The notes under the pieces are model-generated. The model worked only from the letters and a program-made list of their open reading frames with translations, searched no databases and was not told the origin of the DNA. A stretch of 64,000 bases of DNA from contig NC_065538.1 of the NCBI RefSeq assembly GCF_932294415.1, positions 26,437,957 to 26,501,956 on the forward strand. The letters are read 5' to 3'. This document shows, piece by piece, positions 1-11,356 of this stretch; positions within the stretch are counted from its first letter, which is position 1; every line of letters begins with the position of its first letter. The DNA comes from Quercus robur. Lineage: Eukaryota > Streptophyta > Magnoliopsida > Fagales > Fagaceae. The translations under genes and the position numbers were made by a program.

Positions 1-2510
1 AGAAGCGAAGCAAACACCTGTAATAAGGTCTTGAGTTTGCAAGTTTGGATCCAAATATGCAGGTAAAAGCTCTTTAATTTCCAATTCCGCTGCTAAAAGT
101 TGAAATGGAATCAAAAAGTGAACTTTGGGCACGGATTAAGGAAATTTATAAAAAGAATGAAAAATTCTATTTTGACTCTTATGTATTCTAAAAGTTCAAG
201 TGCGTTTTGACCAACTTATCTGTAGTAGCTTATTTGTATAATATTTATCAAAATATATAGCTTATTTGTATAAACTTTCAATTTTGTTTTTTAGAGTAAG
301 TCAAAAATATAACTTACATAAAAAGTAGAAAGAAAAAAACGGGGGGAAAATTACATTTTTTTTCCACCTTAAACTATATCACATTTTACACTTACCCCCT
401 TAAACTACAAAAATGCACAATCAGCACTCTAAAACCAAAACCTTGTAGTACTTAAACCCTATCACTTTCCCAAATAAGTTCGACAAAAAACAGTCATATG
501 AGTTGCGCATGACACCAACTGGCATGGAACCCACTAATCCCAGCTAAAATGATTGAAATGCCCCCCCCCCCCCCCATAAAACCCAAAACAAATCCCCACT
601 TTTTTCCTAAAATCTTGTTTGGCTAGAGAGAAAAGAAAATTAATAGGAATATGAATTCAAAAAATAGTGCCACTAAGATGAACAATAATTGTGAGGGGCA
701 TTTCGGTCATTCTAGGTAAGCTTAGAGGGTTCTATTTTAGCGGTGTTACTTGAAACTCATATAACTCAAGTGACTATGGGGTGTTTGGTAGCAGTGTTCA
801 AGTATTGTTCAAAATGATGTGAAAATTGTGATTTAAAAAGTGTTGTGAAAATACATGTTTAAAGTACTCATAATGTAAAAAATGTGTCTGATATCATATT
901 TCAAATAACATATTTTAAAATATGAAAAAAGATAATTGTATTTTGGTATTAGTGTGTATTTTTTTAAAAGTAAAAAATATCTGACATGAAAAGTATAGTT
1001 AGTACTATTTTATTTTATGAGCCTGTTCACTCGACCTTTCTTTTTTCCTTCTCTCAGTAGTCAGTGCTCTTTGTCCTTCTGAACCCCAGGTCCTAGCTTC
1101 TTTGCTTTTCTTTTGTTGTTTCTTTCTTTTGTTTGCTCTAAATGTTTGATTTGGTTTGTGTTTTGTGGACGAGGGTTAAACTTAAATGGGTTTTGTTTTC
1201 GGGGTTTGAGGTTCTAGGGGTGTTTGGTAGTGTATTTTGAACAACAGTTTTTAGTGTTTAAACAATATTACATGTATTTTCATACACTTTTTCATCTACA
1301 CGTATTTCTAAAAAATACAAACAATGTTACTAGAACAATATTACCCAACAGACCCTATTTCTATGGATTTTGTTTTGTTGGTGGGGTTAAATTCAACTGG
1401 GTTTTAGTTAATTTGAAAGAAAAAGACCACCAAAACAGCAAACCCAAATAAATAGATAAAATAAAATAAAAAAAGAATGAAGAAGAAGACTTTCGACCAC
1501 CAGTGTGGGTTCGTGCAAGGGAGATAGGAAAAAAAAAAAGAAAAAAGAAAAAAGAAAAAAGAAAAAGAAAGAAGAAGACAAAAAGTGGGTTTCGTGCAAG
1601 AGAGGGAAAAAAAAAGTCATTTAGGAGAGAAGAAAAAGTTGTCTGTGCTGTTCACATCAGTGAGTACCACAAATTTTAATATATTTACAATAATGTGACG
1701 AGTAACATCGTTAAGTTTTACCCTATGTTTGGAAGTTTTGAGAGAGAGGAGAGTAGAGGGAAGAAGAGTAGTGGAGAGAAGAGTAGAGAGGAATGGTTAT
1801 CCTCTACCTTATTTAGATGTTTTTAAAATTAAGTAAGGGAGATGAGAATAATTAGTCTTTGAATTTGTAATTTTGTTAATATGGTAAGGGTAAATTTGAT
1901 AATTTATTTGGTAAAGCATTTTTATGCTCCACTCTCCCTCCAAATCTCTCTAATTTGGGGGAATTAAAAATGAGGGGTTAGAAGTAGTTCAAATCCCTCC
2001 AAATCCCTCTCCATCATTCTTTAAAAAATATCCAAATAAGGTATTTAAATTACTCTCCTTCCCTCTACTCTACTCCCCCTTCCCCCAACATCCAAACATA
2101 GCATTAGGGGACAATTGTGCATTATTTTAGTATATATAAAATAAGATATGGTTTATGATGTGATTTTTCCAAAAATACAAACAAACAAAAAGAAAATAAT
2201 ACCACGAGAGAGAGAGATATCAGGAATTAATACCTATCATGTCCGATGGGACCTTGCCGTTGCTGAATCTGCCTGTTGCAACTTTTCCTTTAAAGTCATA
2301 CCCATACGGACTGTAATTAGCCCTAGTTGGAGTTATTCGATTGTTGTTGTTGCCTGTATCCACTGTCGAATCTCCAAAGACAAAAATTGCAGGATAGGTT
2401 TCATTTGGTGGTAGCTTTATGACAGCCGTGGTGTTGTAGAAGAGAACAAGCAAAATGAGATTGAACAATAATATAGAACAAGGATGGGAGTTCACAAAGA
2501 GAGAGTGCAT
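1..2510 (-). CDS. GDSL esterase/lipase, copy A (partial, runs off left edge)
   Basis: This is the 5' part of a secreted GDSL-type serine esterase/lipase, related to the EXL (extracellular lipase) group by its overall exon pattern. Exon 1 is 2234-2510 (92 codons plus one base). Exon 2 starts at 92 and is cut by the window edge at 1. The start was chosen because a hydrophobic signal-peptide-like stretch follows (residues about 11-30). Block [15 protein letters not shown], carries the nucleophile Ser48. The exon 1 donor (GATAG/gtatt) and the exon 2 acceptor (ttttag/CAGCGG) join in frame to give [13 protein letters not shown]. It is the tandem paralogue of the complete gene at 16478-20911. Exon 1 differs from that copy at two visible residues (Thr for Ser in RITPT, Tyr for Asn in PYGY). 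The visible part is open, but whether the gene is functional cannot be judged because exons 3-5 lie outside. Confidence 0.88.
561..575. repeat. Poly-C tract in GDSL copy A intron 1
   Basis: There are 15 consecutive C residues. The matching place in copy B reads caccсс-like, interrupted sequence (acccctcctcctg), so the homopolymer is private to copy A or is an assembly problem there. Confidence 0.8.
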
Positions 2511-3118
2511 TTTTCTTTCTACGCTTGCTTTCTCACAGACTCCACAGTGAAAGGCGTACGGGAGTTCAGTTTCCTTTGCATGTGATATAAGTAGTTGGTT
2601 GAACTATTGTTTTAATCCTCCACCTAACCTTTGTCTTTGTATTAATTATGTCCCTAGCTCCAACCTCCAACGGTGAGGGGAAATTAAATGTGACGTGTCT
2701 TAATTTCATAAAACTAAATAAATAAATAAAGAATAATGCTAGGAATACAAACTTTTTTACAAAATTTTTTACAAACTGTTGATGTGGTGAGTGGTTATTA
2801 ATAAATAAAAAAATGATGTTAATGGTGAGGTTAAATAAAAACCAATAAGAAGTTAGCTACATAAACAGTTTATAAAAATGTTGTAAAATAGTTTGTGATT
2901 ATAACATTACTCATAAATAAATGTGACATGTCTTATATACTTTAAGTATGGTGATTTTAATAATATGATATTAAATCAACAATTTAAATGTTGAATAGTT
3001 TTTGGAATTTTAGTTTTTGTTAGTATAAACCATAAAGTATAGGAGATCGACATAAGTGCTTCTACAGGAAAATTTTTTTTGGATAAAATTTCAATTTATG
3101 GTGTCTGCTTCTAATAAT

Positions 3119-3234
3119 TATGTTTTTTATTATCAAACCAAGATACTAATTAGTTTTTGATGCAGGCAGGGTTTATTCTTAAATCTCTTATTCAATTATC
3201 AGAGATTTTATCAGTTGAGCTAATTGAAATTCAC
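3119..3234 (-). mobile_element. tRNA-derived SINE remnant (copy A)
   Basis: On the minus strand the sequence opens with a box A-like TTAGCTCAACTGATAA and later has a box B-like segment, better kept in copy B (GGTTTAATCC). It ends with a TTGATAATAAAAA tail. The layout (box A, about 40 bases, box B, short A-rich end) is that of tRNA-derived plant SINEs. It was present before the tandem duplication. Confidence 0.6.
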
Positions 3235-4928
3235 TATAACAAATATTTTTTTAGTACACTCCGTTTGGATATTTTTCAAAAGGGAATAGTTATTCAACTT
3301 AGCATCCTTGAAAGTTTTGGACAAACATTCAGTTTTTGAAAGACCAAGTATAATTTTTTTTTTTCCCTCAAAATTCCCTTTTTTTAGATAACAAAATCTT
3401 ATATATCTAAATAAAAATACTTCTGGAAGATCTTAATTTTAGGGAAGACCATGAACCCCACCTCATCTATATGTATAGTTTTAACTCTATCCTCCATCTC
3501 AACAACCACATCCCATTAGCCAATTGCAAATTAACATATATTATATATGGATTAGGTTTCGAAATAGAGCCTAATGCCAGTCTAATCATAATTAGGTTTC
3601 GAAATAGTGTTACTAATCTGTGCGATGCACAGAAAAACTATTGATTCTGAAAAACAAAATCCAACAAGTAAATAGGCATTTTGCTAATTAGTATTTTTTT
3701 TTTAAATGAAAAAATATTTAACTTTTATACTTTTTCATAGTTTAAGAGAGTTGTCTAGCATTGAAGGTTATTGAGTTGCAAGTGCATAGTTACCGAAACC
3801 TACAAAGTAATTTACAATTCTTAAATCAATAAAGCAAAACTCCCAATAGTTATAGACACACACACACACACACTCAAAACTAATATAAACTACAAATATA
3901 TAAACAAAGATCATGATATGAGGAAAGCAGACCAAGTTTCAAATTTGAGTAGCAATATGACTTCCTCGCAGTAATAATAATATTGACAATTTAAAACATG
4001 GAACAATATCAAAATTATAATACCTAATTCCATTATCTTTTATGTTGAATCCAAACAAATAATTAATCAACCAAAAATCATAGCTTTTAATAAGAAAACA
4101 AAAAATCACATGAGCCTAAATAAAAAGCGTTTAAAGTGAAGAATTAAGATCAACCTCCTAAGATGCAAATACCAAAAACCCCAAGACTTAAAACTTCAAA
4201 ATTTATAAAATCCCCAAATTCTACTTGAAAACCAAACCAAATTCAACAAATTTATATATATCATACCAAATAAAAATTTTCGTTTCCTAGGCAGGAAGAT
4301 ATATAGGTTGCAGCTTTTGATTTTTCTTCAAAAAAATAGAGATACTTTACTGCCATGTACAAAAAAAAAAAAAAAAAAATTAGTAGAAATTTCAACCCAA
4401 AAGCCAAACCCATGAAAACAATGTCAATATAAATATGGAAATTAACCCAAATACTCAAAAAAAAAAAAAATCAATTCCAAACATAACAAAAGAATAAGAT
4501 AGAAAAAAAATCTCAGGCACATATGAAAGCAAATAAAAAATTCCACATAAAAGATAAAATTCATTAATAAAAATATAAACAAATATCCACAAATGTTGAA
4601 TTAAAATTTTATTAATAATAACAATATAAACAAATCAAAGAAGAAAGTTAAATAAGATTGCTTGCAATTTTTTTATTTTTTTTTATTTTTTAATTTTTAA
4701 TTTTTAATTTTTATTATTATTTATTTTTACGTTCCAACTGCTTAGAGAGATTAGAGTGTCCATCGATCTGATTTTTTTTAATGATTTTACTCTAGAACTG
4801 AATAGAAAGCTTGCCCTGTCCTGACAAATTGTTGAACATCAATAGTCAAAATTTGAGTTTTGTCAGTTTTGAGGTGCACTTTGGATTTAGACATTCTTTA
4901 CAACAAATAGTAGCTGACATAGTAGAAC

Positions 4929-5270
4929 AAAATTTAGAAGGAGATAAATATAATGTGCCGCAAAATGATTAATGAATGTGAGTCTTTTTTTTTTTTTTTT
5001 TTTTTTTTTGAGTCCTATCATAATATTTGTTTTTATATAGATTATCAGCGTTTGAGTTTGAGTTTAAATTGGACTTATTAGAGAGATAGAGTTTCGCTCT
5101 ATGTTAAGTTTTGATTAAACAAAAATAATTTTTTTTTAAAATGATAATGATAAGTTTGAGTTTAAGTTGGATTTGTTAGAGAGATAGGGTCACACTCTTC
5201 GTTAAGTTTGAACTAAAAAAAAAAATTTATTTAAATATTGTGCTGATGTGAAAAATTGTGAGTGCTTCAG
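4929..5270. repeat. ~340-bp repeat unit, single copy retained in copy A
   Basis: The unit contains GAGTTTGAGTTTAAATTGGA and TAATGTGCCGCAAAATG. In copy B the same unit occurs twice in tandem (about 27662-28340). Here only the first unit and the first ~40 bases of the second are left, and then the LINE remnant begins. Confidence 0.75.
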
Positions 5271-5543
5271 AGGGAGATAAAGATAATGTGCCGCAAAATG
5301 ATTAATGAGCTTAGGTTTTCTCCGCATATTTCTAACTCTACCTCTAATATTTGCAATTGGTTCGTCTAGTTCATCCATTCTGGGTAGTCTCGGGTAAGCT
5401 ATATTTCCTTGCAAGCCTACTGCATTCTAGGGTCGGGGACTAGGACTATTGGATGTCTCGGACTCAATTCTACCATCCTTACCCTTTGGAGAATCAAACT
5501 TAGCAATCCCGGCATCAATCTCAGCCAACAGCTCCTCAACCGA

Positions 5544-6560
5544 TTAGACATGAGTTTCAGTTATCACAGCATTAACTTCTATCCTAGGTGCATCACAAAC
5601 TTGAGAAACCAAAGGCATAGACACAGTCTCTAAGACATTATTGTTTTCCATCACATGCTCCATACATTCAGCTCTTTTAACTCTATCATCAGGTCCCTCT
5701 CGTCTCCACTCTTCCTCAGTAGTGGGAATAATTTCTTGATTGTCCTCGCCTTTGATCCTTGCATTCCAATCACTAGAATTCTGATCCTCATCCCTACTAT
5801 CCTCCTCACAGCACCCTGAGACCCGTACCACTGTTTTCCTGGATAAATTCGGCGTGAAAGCCTGAAGCCATGGGCCAAACTGCCTATCCTCTTCCTTGAG
5901 ACCCTTCTTACTCTTCAGCCAGACATGACACTCCCTATCAGAATGCGTGAGCTTCCCACACCAATAACATATATTTGGTAACCTCTTGTATTTAAAACTA
6001 ACCCACCAATCATTCCCATTATTCAGAGTTATTTTTTTGCTCCGGCAAAGCGGTTTAGAAATATAAACCTCTACCCTATACTACTGAAAATTACTATCAT
6101 CCAACTCCACTCCATCCTCATCCATGGCTCCAACAATTTGCACAATTTGTTTTGCCACACTTGGATTTAGACCAATAGGTAAATCATGCACTTGGACCCA
6201 AAAGTGAGTAGACTCTAGCGGAAGGGCCCTAACATCTGTATATTTTTCAATCCTCTTAATGGTAACGAGATGTTTGTCAAACGTCCAAGGTTCTCCCATC
6301 AATATCTTTTCTGCATTCGAGGCATCTGTGAACACAATAACCACCCTATAGTTTCCCATGTCTCGCATTTCAAACCACTTTCGAGTCCTCCACATCAACT
6401 TGAAAGTCCTAGCAATAGCCTCCATGTTAAGAACACGACCTGTAAAAAATCTAGTAACATCATAAAATTCTTCTGCAGCCACTATCTCTTGAACCACAAA
6501 GTCTAACCCTTCACTCTCAGACAGAGAAAACTTTCTCCACATCACTGATAGATTCTCCAT
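5544..6560 (-). pseudogene. LINE (non-LTR retrotransposon) ORF1 remnant, DUF4283 plus zinc knuckle
   Basis: Read on the minus strand, the frame begins near 6560 (MENLSVMWRKFSLSESE) and shows the plant L1-type ORF1 pattern. First comes a DUF4283-like domain (FFTGRVLN, KLMWRTRKWFEMRD, EPWTFDKHL, FWVQVHDLPIG). An in-frame TAG follows at about 6081-6083. The same frame then resumes with a CX2CX4HX4C zinc knuckle (CYWCGKLTHSDREC, about 5929-5970) and an acidic tail. These proteins bind the element RNA in the retrotransposition particle. The internal stop, the loss of the C-terminal tail and the absence of any ORF2 next to it mark it as dead. Its left end breaks the tandem duplication copy A. Confidence 0.85.
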
Positions 6561-6590
6561 CTCCAATACTCCAAGTACTACTAACAAATC

Positions 6591-6880
6591 TGCTTTTTCC
6601 TATGAAGAAAAGGAGAAGAATGATAGGAGGAAATAGCCTCACCCACAGGTAGGCACGTTTTCTACAGACACTAGGGTTTAGAGAGTAGCCTTTAATTTAT
6701 TTATATCCTAGGTATACAGGGATGGGGGAAGGTGAAGGTCGAACCTAGACACCAGACACCAAAGAGGGTGGTACTATTAGGGACACTTAGAACCCCAGCC
6801 TCCTAGGTGTGGATAATTGATATGTGAAATTGTGATTGCATTGAGAAACTTTTTAGTATAAAGTCAGTCCTTATATTTTT
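6591..6880. other. LINE 5' flank and spacer; no gene seen
   Basis: Sequence upstream of the LINE ORF1 frame, probably its 5' UTR, followed by AT-rich spacer up to the solo LTR. Nothing else is recognised. Confidence 0.4.
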
Positions 6881-7914
6881 TGATAGGCCAAAAAATTATT
6901 GACTTCTTATGATAAATTAACCAATTAATTTAGTTAAGTGAAATTAATTAGTTTCAATTACATGCAATGAGCGTGGTAGCACAAACAAATCATCAAATAA
7001 CTAAATATGCAGCGGAAAATAAATTTACACGGTGATTTGTTTACGAATGGGGAAAACCTACATGGCAAAAACCCCCATCGGGTGATTTTCAGGTCACCAC
7101 TCCCGAAATTCCACTATTATCACAACAAGCGGTTACAAGTACCTTATACCAACCTACAGTTGAACCCTTACCCCAATACCCAATTGGACTTGTTTTGTAG
7201 TGACAATCTCTCCTTTTGATGCACGGCTCCCAGTACGTGTCTAACCAATCTGATGCGCGGATCCTAGTACGTGGCTTACTCCTTTGCATGAATCCAAGTA
7301 CGTGACTAACTCCACAGCAACACTTTGATTGTTGTAGTTGATTTGCAGCAGCTTCACATAGAAACACCAATAAGATCTTCAATGTTGGTGCAAATTGACT
7401 TTGTTTGGTTACAGAACCCAAAGACGTATAAGAAACGCAGTAAGAACTCTTTCTTCTGTAGGAGGAGGCTAGGGTTTCAAAAAGAAAACCTTATGAAGCT
7501 CTCTAGGGTTAGGGTTTTTCTTTTTCTACCTCCCTTAAATAGAAGCTTAATGGGCTCTCCTATTCCAAATAGGTTTACACAAACCTTAGGTTTTCCTAGT
7601 CCAATAAGGATTATACAAACCCATAAACAAATAGCCTTTTAGAATAAAAACGTTGCTGGCTATAGTCTGAATCCCATAAGCTTGATAGATCAAGACATCT
7701 GTCGAGCTTTAATGAATCTTGACAGATCAAGCTTCTGTCGATGAGGTAGTGAGATCTGCAGTTTGCACTTTTCTTGAGTAGTTCTTGAGTAATCTTCATG
7801 TCTTCAATTTAACTACTAGTAATGATCATCTTGAACCTTATTAGATTTACCAAAATACAAGTAAAGTGCGTTTTGTCAAAGGATATGCCAATCACATAAA
7901 AAATGCCCTTAACA
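6881..7914 (-). mobile_element. Solo LTR of an LTR retrotransposon
   Basis: The stretch starts TGATAGGCC and ends CCCTTAACA on the plus strand, so it has the TG...CA ends of an LTR. Read on the minus strand it starts TGTTAAGGGC. T-only flanks (TTTTT) on both sides fit a 5-bp target duplication, although homopolymer flanks prove little. There is no primer-binding site, coding region or second LTR. It may have arisen by recombination between the LTRs of a former full element. The open frames inside are not like retroelement proteins. Confidence 0.55.
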
Positions 7915-8060
7915 TTTTTTTGGGTAGAAAGGGAGAATATAGTTATTCATAGTGAGTACATGCAAAAGTGCTTAGCTCATGGACATTCTCCAGTATTCCC
8001 CAACTCCCCATTTGTCTTAGATCCCCATACATAACTTTGATATACAAAAGATTGAAAGTG

Positions 8061-8965
8061 TTGGGGCGGCGCTAAAGCATATTCAGGGGGTTGAAATGAA
8101 CCCCTTGACTTCAAAAGAAAAAATTATATATATAATTTTTTTTTTTTTTGGTTAGCTTAATACTTTAATTTATTTTTAAAAATATATTTTTTGCATACTT
8201 TGACTTAAATTTTGCACATCTTTATTGCAAGTATTTTTGACTTTAAGAATAAAGAGTAATTTTTTTTTTTTTTTTGAGAAACCAAATAAAGAGTAAGTGT
8301 TTGTGAATTGTAAGTGTAATTCTTTTTTATAAATTTATATTATGTGTGTGTAAGTGTATACATTACTTTTTGTTATAATGTTACGTATTTGTGTAAATTA
8401 TGATGTGTGTGGATGTTTGTATGTACAATATAAATATAATATAACTTTATATAATTTATTAATTAAGAAATAGAGAAGGTTTTTTTACATGTGTGTGTAT
8501 TGTTGTCATATTATAATAACTTTTTGTAATAAAGTTAGTAAAATTCAAGAAAACAATTGTAAAGTTAATGATTTTTCAAGTATTTAATTGGTTAAGTAGA
8601 CATGTAGTGTATAATTTATGTATGAATAAGTGTGATTGTGTGCATCAATAATTAATATGGAGCCAATGAGTTGAGATTCTTTTAGTCTAAAATATTTTTA
8701 TGAAAACAAAGTCAAATAGATAATATGTATAAAGATAAAGATGTTAGACAAACTTAACAAAATAAAATGATCATAGACTCGTAGCTACCCATATTGGCAA
8801 TAGATATTCATAATGAATTATCATGTGACATTCAAAATTTGAAAACTTGTAGAATAAAATTGTAAAACTTTATGTATTTTTTTTAATAACTCGATATATT
8901 CAAGTTCTCTTTTTATTAAAATTTTGTAATGACCCCCCTAAACAAAATTCCTAGAGCCACCACTG
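8061..8965. mobile_element. Non-autonomous hAT-like element
   Basis: The termini are imperfect inverted repeats: TTGGGGCGGCGCTAAAG at the left and, read from the right end, CAGTGGTGGCTCTAGGAAT. Both are followed inward by a run of five or six G. The flanks TGAAAGTG (8053-8060) and GGAAAGTG (8966-8973) agree at 7 of 8 bases, as expected for an aged 8-bp hAT target duplication. The 0.9 kb interior is AT-rich with no transposase. The element interrupts the unrecognised gene at 8974-9719. Confidence 0.6.
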
Positions 8966-8973
8966 GGAAAGTG

Positions 8974-9719
8974 GTCATATTCTTGAACTCTGCTTGGTTG
9001 GTCTCCCCTTTATTTGCCGGTACATTGGCACCCCCATTAGCTTCACAGTCAGGCCGAGGACAAACGATCCATTCTCGCTCCATTAGCATCCTGCAATCAT
9101 AAACCAAAACAGATAGAACACACACACACAAAAGCACCCCCTCTTCTCGCTTTGATTCATGCTCGAGCTTTTGTAGCACCTCTTGGATCTTTGAAACCAG
9201 ACTCTTCAGACCACTAACCCACTCTATGACTTTCTTATACTTAACTTTGGATCTAGCCAGCGCTTCTTTCAACCGAGCTTGAAAATTGCCGGTGTTGGGT
9301 TCTTCTTCGTTTTGGTGGGTTTGGAGCTCGGTCATTATGGAGGAGAGTTGAGCGCAGCGAGAGAGGGGAGCCCTAACGGCGTCGTAAAATTCAGTGCAAT
9401 CACGTTGAAGCCAATCCAAGGTTTAAAAGTCCTGTTTGTCGATGCCACCATCGTTTCCACGTCCCCAAACCACAATGAAAGCTCTGAAACTATCAGCTTC
9501 TTCAATGACTCTGCTGTCTTCATGCGTCACCGGAGTGAGTTGGTTGAGATTGCTATTGGTAGAGGATTTTTTTGGAAACTTCCGGAGTAGTGAGAGTGGG
9601 CCCATATCTTCTTCGGACATGTCATCCGTGGTGGGCCCCACTGCCACTATAATGACGTCGTTGTTTTTGTTGTTAGTCTCCTCTTCCATCTCTTCCCCAA
9701 TGGATCTTGTCATTGTCAT
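8974..9719 (-). pseudogene. Unrecognised protein-coding fragment with one in-frame stop
   Basis: A minus-strand frame starts at Met 9719 and reads about 98 codons (acidic N-terminus, DSFRAFIVVWGRGNDGG). It meets a single TAA at about 9420-9422, then continues in the same frame for about 150 codons with coding-like composition. That part includes WLQRDCTEFYDAV, a Lys/Glu-rich helical stretch (residues about 150-190), and CPRPDCEANGG. The frame runs into the hAT element at 8965, where the reading becomes transposon sequence. I do not recognise the family and assign no function. It looks like a once-real gene broken by one nonsense change and by the hAT insertion. A missed short intron around the stop is the main alternative. 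Confidence 0.45.
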
Positions 9720-9813
9720 GTCATCATCCCCCTCTTCGTATTCCTCTTCTTGTTTCTGTTTCTTTCTCTTGTAAATTTTTAATTTTTTCTTGTACGAGAG
9801 GAAGGGGCAGGGG

Positions 9814-10373
9814 TAGGGGTGAACCTAGGATTTGAAGTTAAGGGGGGCTGAAGTAAAGAAAAAAAAAAAAAAACCAACCAAATAGGCATTCATATAGTAT
9901 TAACTCAATCAAGATAAATACACAAAATCATTGTTTCTTAATACATTAAGATACAATCATCTACCAACAACGACAAAAAAACACAAAATAATATTGTTTT
10001 ATAAGAGCATTAGTTGTGGCAAAAAAGAAAAAAAAAATCACAAACCAAAACTTACTTTTGTTACTTTAATATAGCATTTAAAAGGTCTCATATAGTAGTT
10101 TTTTTTGTAATTTTATGTTCTAAATACTAAATATTTAGCAGTTAAAACATCTGATGCTAGTATTCTAATATTGAGTTGACTAGGATATTTTATTTTCATT
10201 TTAAAGTTTTGTTTTTGAGTTTGGTAATTCCTAGTTGGGCTAGGCTAAATTAAAGTGAGGGGGCCTAAGTTTTTGGTAGAGGGAGAAGCAACTCTAGAAA
10301 AAAAAATATAACCAAAATTTGTTTTTCTTTGGGCTGGATGGAGCGCCACCCCCCCGGGCGGGGTCCGTCCCTG
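9814..10373. mobile_element. Short hAT-like element with perfect 8-bp target duplication
   Basis: It begins TAGGGGTGAACCTAGG and, read from its right end, begins CAGGGACGGACCCC, so the ends are inverted repeats of the hAT type. The 8-mer GGCAGGGG is present immediately outside both ends (9806-9813 and 10374-10381). The 560-bp body has no transposase. Its right ~200 bp and the flank were later duplicated (see 10785-11356). Confidence 0.7.
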
Positions 10374-10631
10374 GGCAGGGGTTATAGTTTTGGTAATGGT
10401 CTTGGTATTGGATTTGAACCTCGCTGCTTGTAGGAGTGGTGGAGGCTTATATAGACTCCCACCCGCTCTCAGGCGACCCATTGCTCCCCTGCCAGGAGAG
10501 TTGTCTTCTGAGCTCTTTTTCTCTTAATAATAATCAAGTATTGATTTGATTTATGTGGTAAGCGGAACGATCACATAGTTGTTATATGTTTTCCCAATAA
10601 ACTCTAGACAAAATAATAATAATAATAATAA
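10160..10631. repeat. ~0.5 kb tandem duplication, first copy
   Basis: The first copy runs from TGAGTTGACTAGGATATTTT through the right part of the hAT element to GTTGTTATATGTTTTCCCAA and (TAA)n. It matches 10785-11356 with many small differences. Because it contains the right hAT terminus, the duplication followed the hAT insertion. Confidence 0.75.
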
Positions 10632-10784
10632 TATATGACATGTAGGTAAAAAAATGAACTCTTACATTAAAAAAATGGTGTGCTTTTGAGTTAAAAACTC
10701 ATTCACTCCTCTTGTGTTTGTTTCTCAATAAAAATGATAGTTGTCTTACTGTTGTAAAATAAGAGATAATATATAAAACTAGTA

Positions 10785-11356
10785 CTCTAATACTGGGCTG
10801 ACTAGGATTATTTTATTTTATTTTATTTTGAAGGTTTTTTTTTGGTTAAGTTTTTGAGTTTGATAGTTGTTAGTTGGGCTAGGCTAATTAAAAAGGAGGG
10901 GGTTTAAGTTTTTGGAAGAGGGAGACACAACTCTTGAAAAAAAATATGTAACCAATAAAAAAATTTTACTTTTTTTTATTTGGGCTAGAGGGGCCCAAAA
11001 TTTGTTTTTGGGCCGCGCGCGCGGGGGGGGGGGGGGTGTGGTGGGGTGGGCTTGGGCACCCCCTTGGGTCCGGCCCTAGGTAGGGGATTTGGTTATGGTT
11101 ATGGTTATGGTTTTGGTAATGGTAATGGTATTGGTATTGGATTTGAACATCGTTGCTTGTAGGAGTGGTGGAGGCTTATATAGACCCTCACCTACTTTTA
11201 GACTACCCATTGCTCCACCGTTAGAAGAGTTGTGTCTTTTGAGCTATTTTTCTCTTAATAATAATCAAGTATTGATTTGATTTATGAGGTAAGCGGAATG
11301 ATCACACAGTTGTTATATGTTTTCCCAAGAAAATTTAGACATAATAATAATAATAA
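10785..11356. repeat. ~0.5 kb tandem duplication, second copy (with truncated hAT end)
   Basis: Diverged copy of 10160-10631. It keeps a hAT right end (GGGTCCGGCCCTA followed by GGTAGGGG), but no left end belongs to it. A GC-rich G-run (about 11010-11050) and a (GGTTAT)n / (GGTAAT)n stretch (about 11093-11130) lie inside. Confidence 0.75.

Larger units (their letters stand above)
1..5308. repeat. Large tandem duplication, copy A
   Basis: Position 1 aligns with 18417, and the two stretches stay nearly identical by eye through the GDSL exons, intron 1, the upstream region and the first of the ~340-bp units near 4930-5270. The match ends at about 5308, where copy A turns into a LINE ORF1 remnant. 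Copy B runs on to 28033 and beyond into a second 340-bp unit. Copy A also extends left of the window. It lacks the LTR retrotransposon found in copy B and so gives the empty-site sequence near 4617. Confidence 0.93.
2511..5308. other. Upstream region of GDSL copy A; no gene seen
   Basis: AT-rich sequence shared with copy B, holding the 5' leader and promoter of the GDSL gene. It contains a tRNA-derived SINE on the minus strand (about 3119-3234), a (CA)n run near 3856, poly-A/T runs and the ~340-bp repeat unit. The short open frames here are low-complexity and not conserved in phase between the two copies, so no gene is called. Confidence 0.6.
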
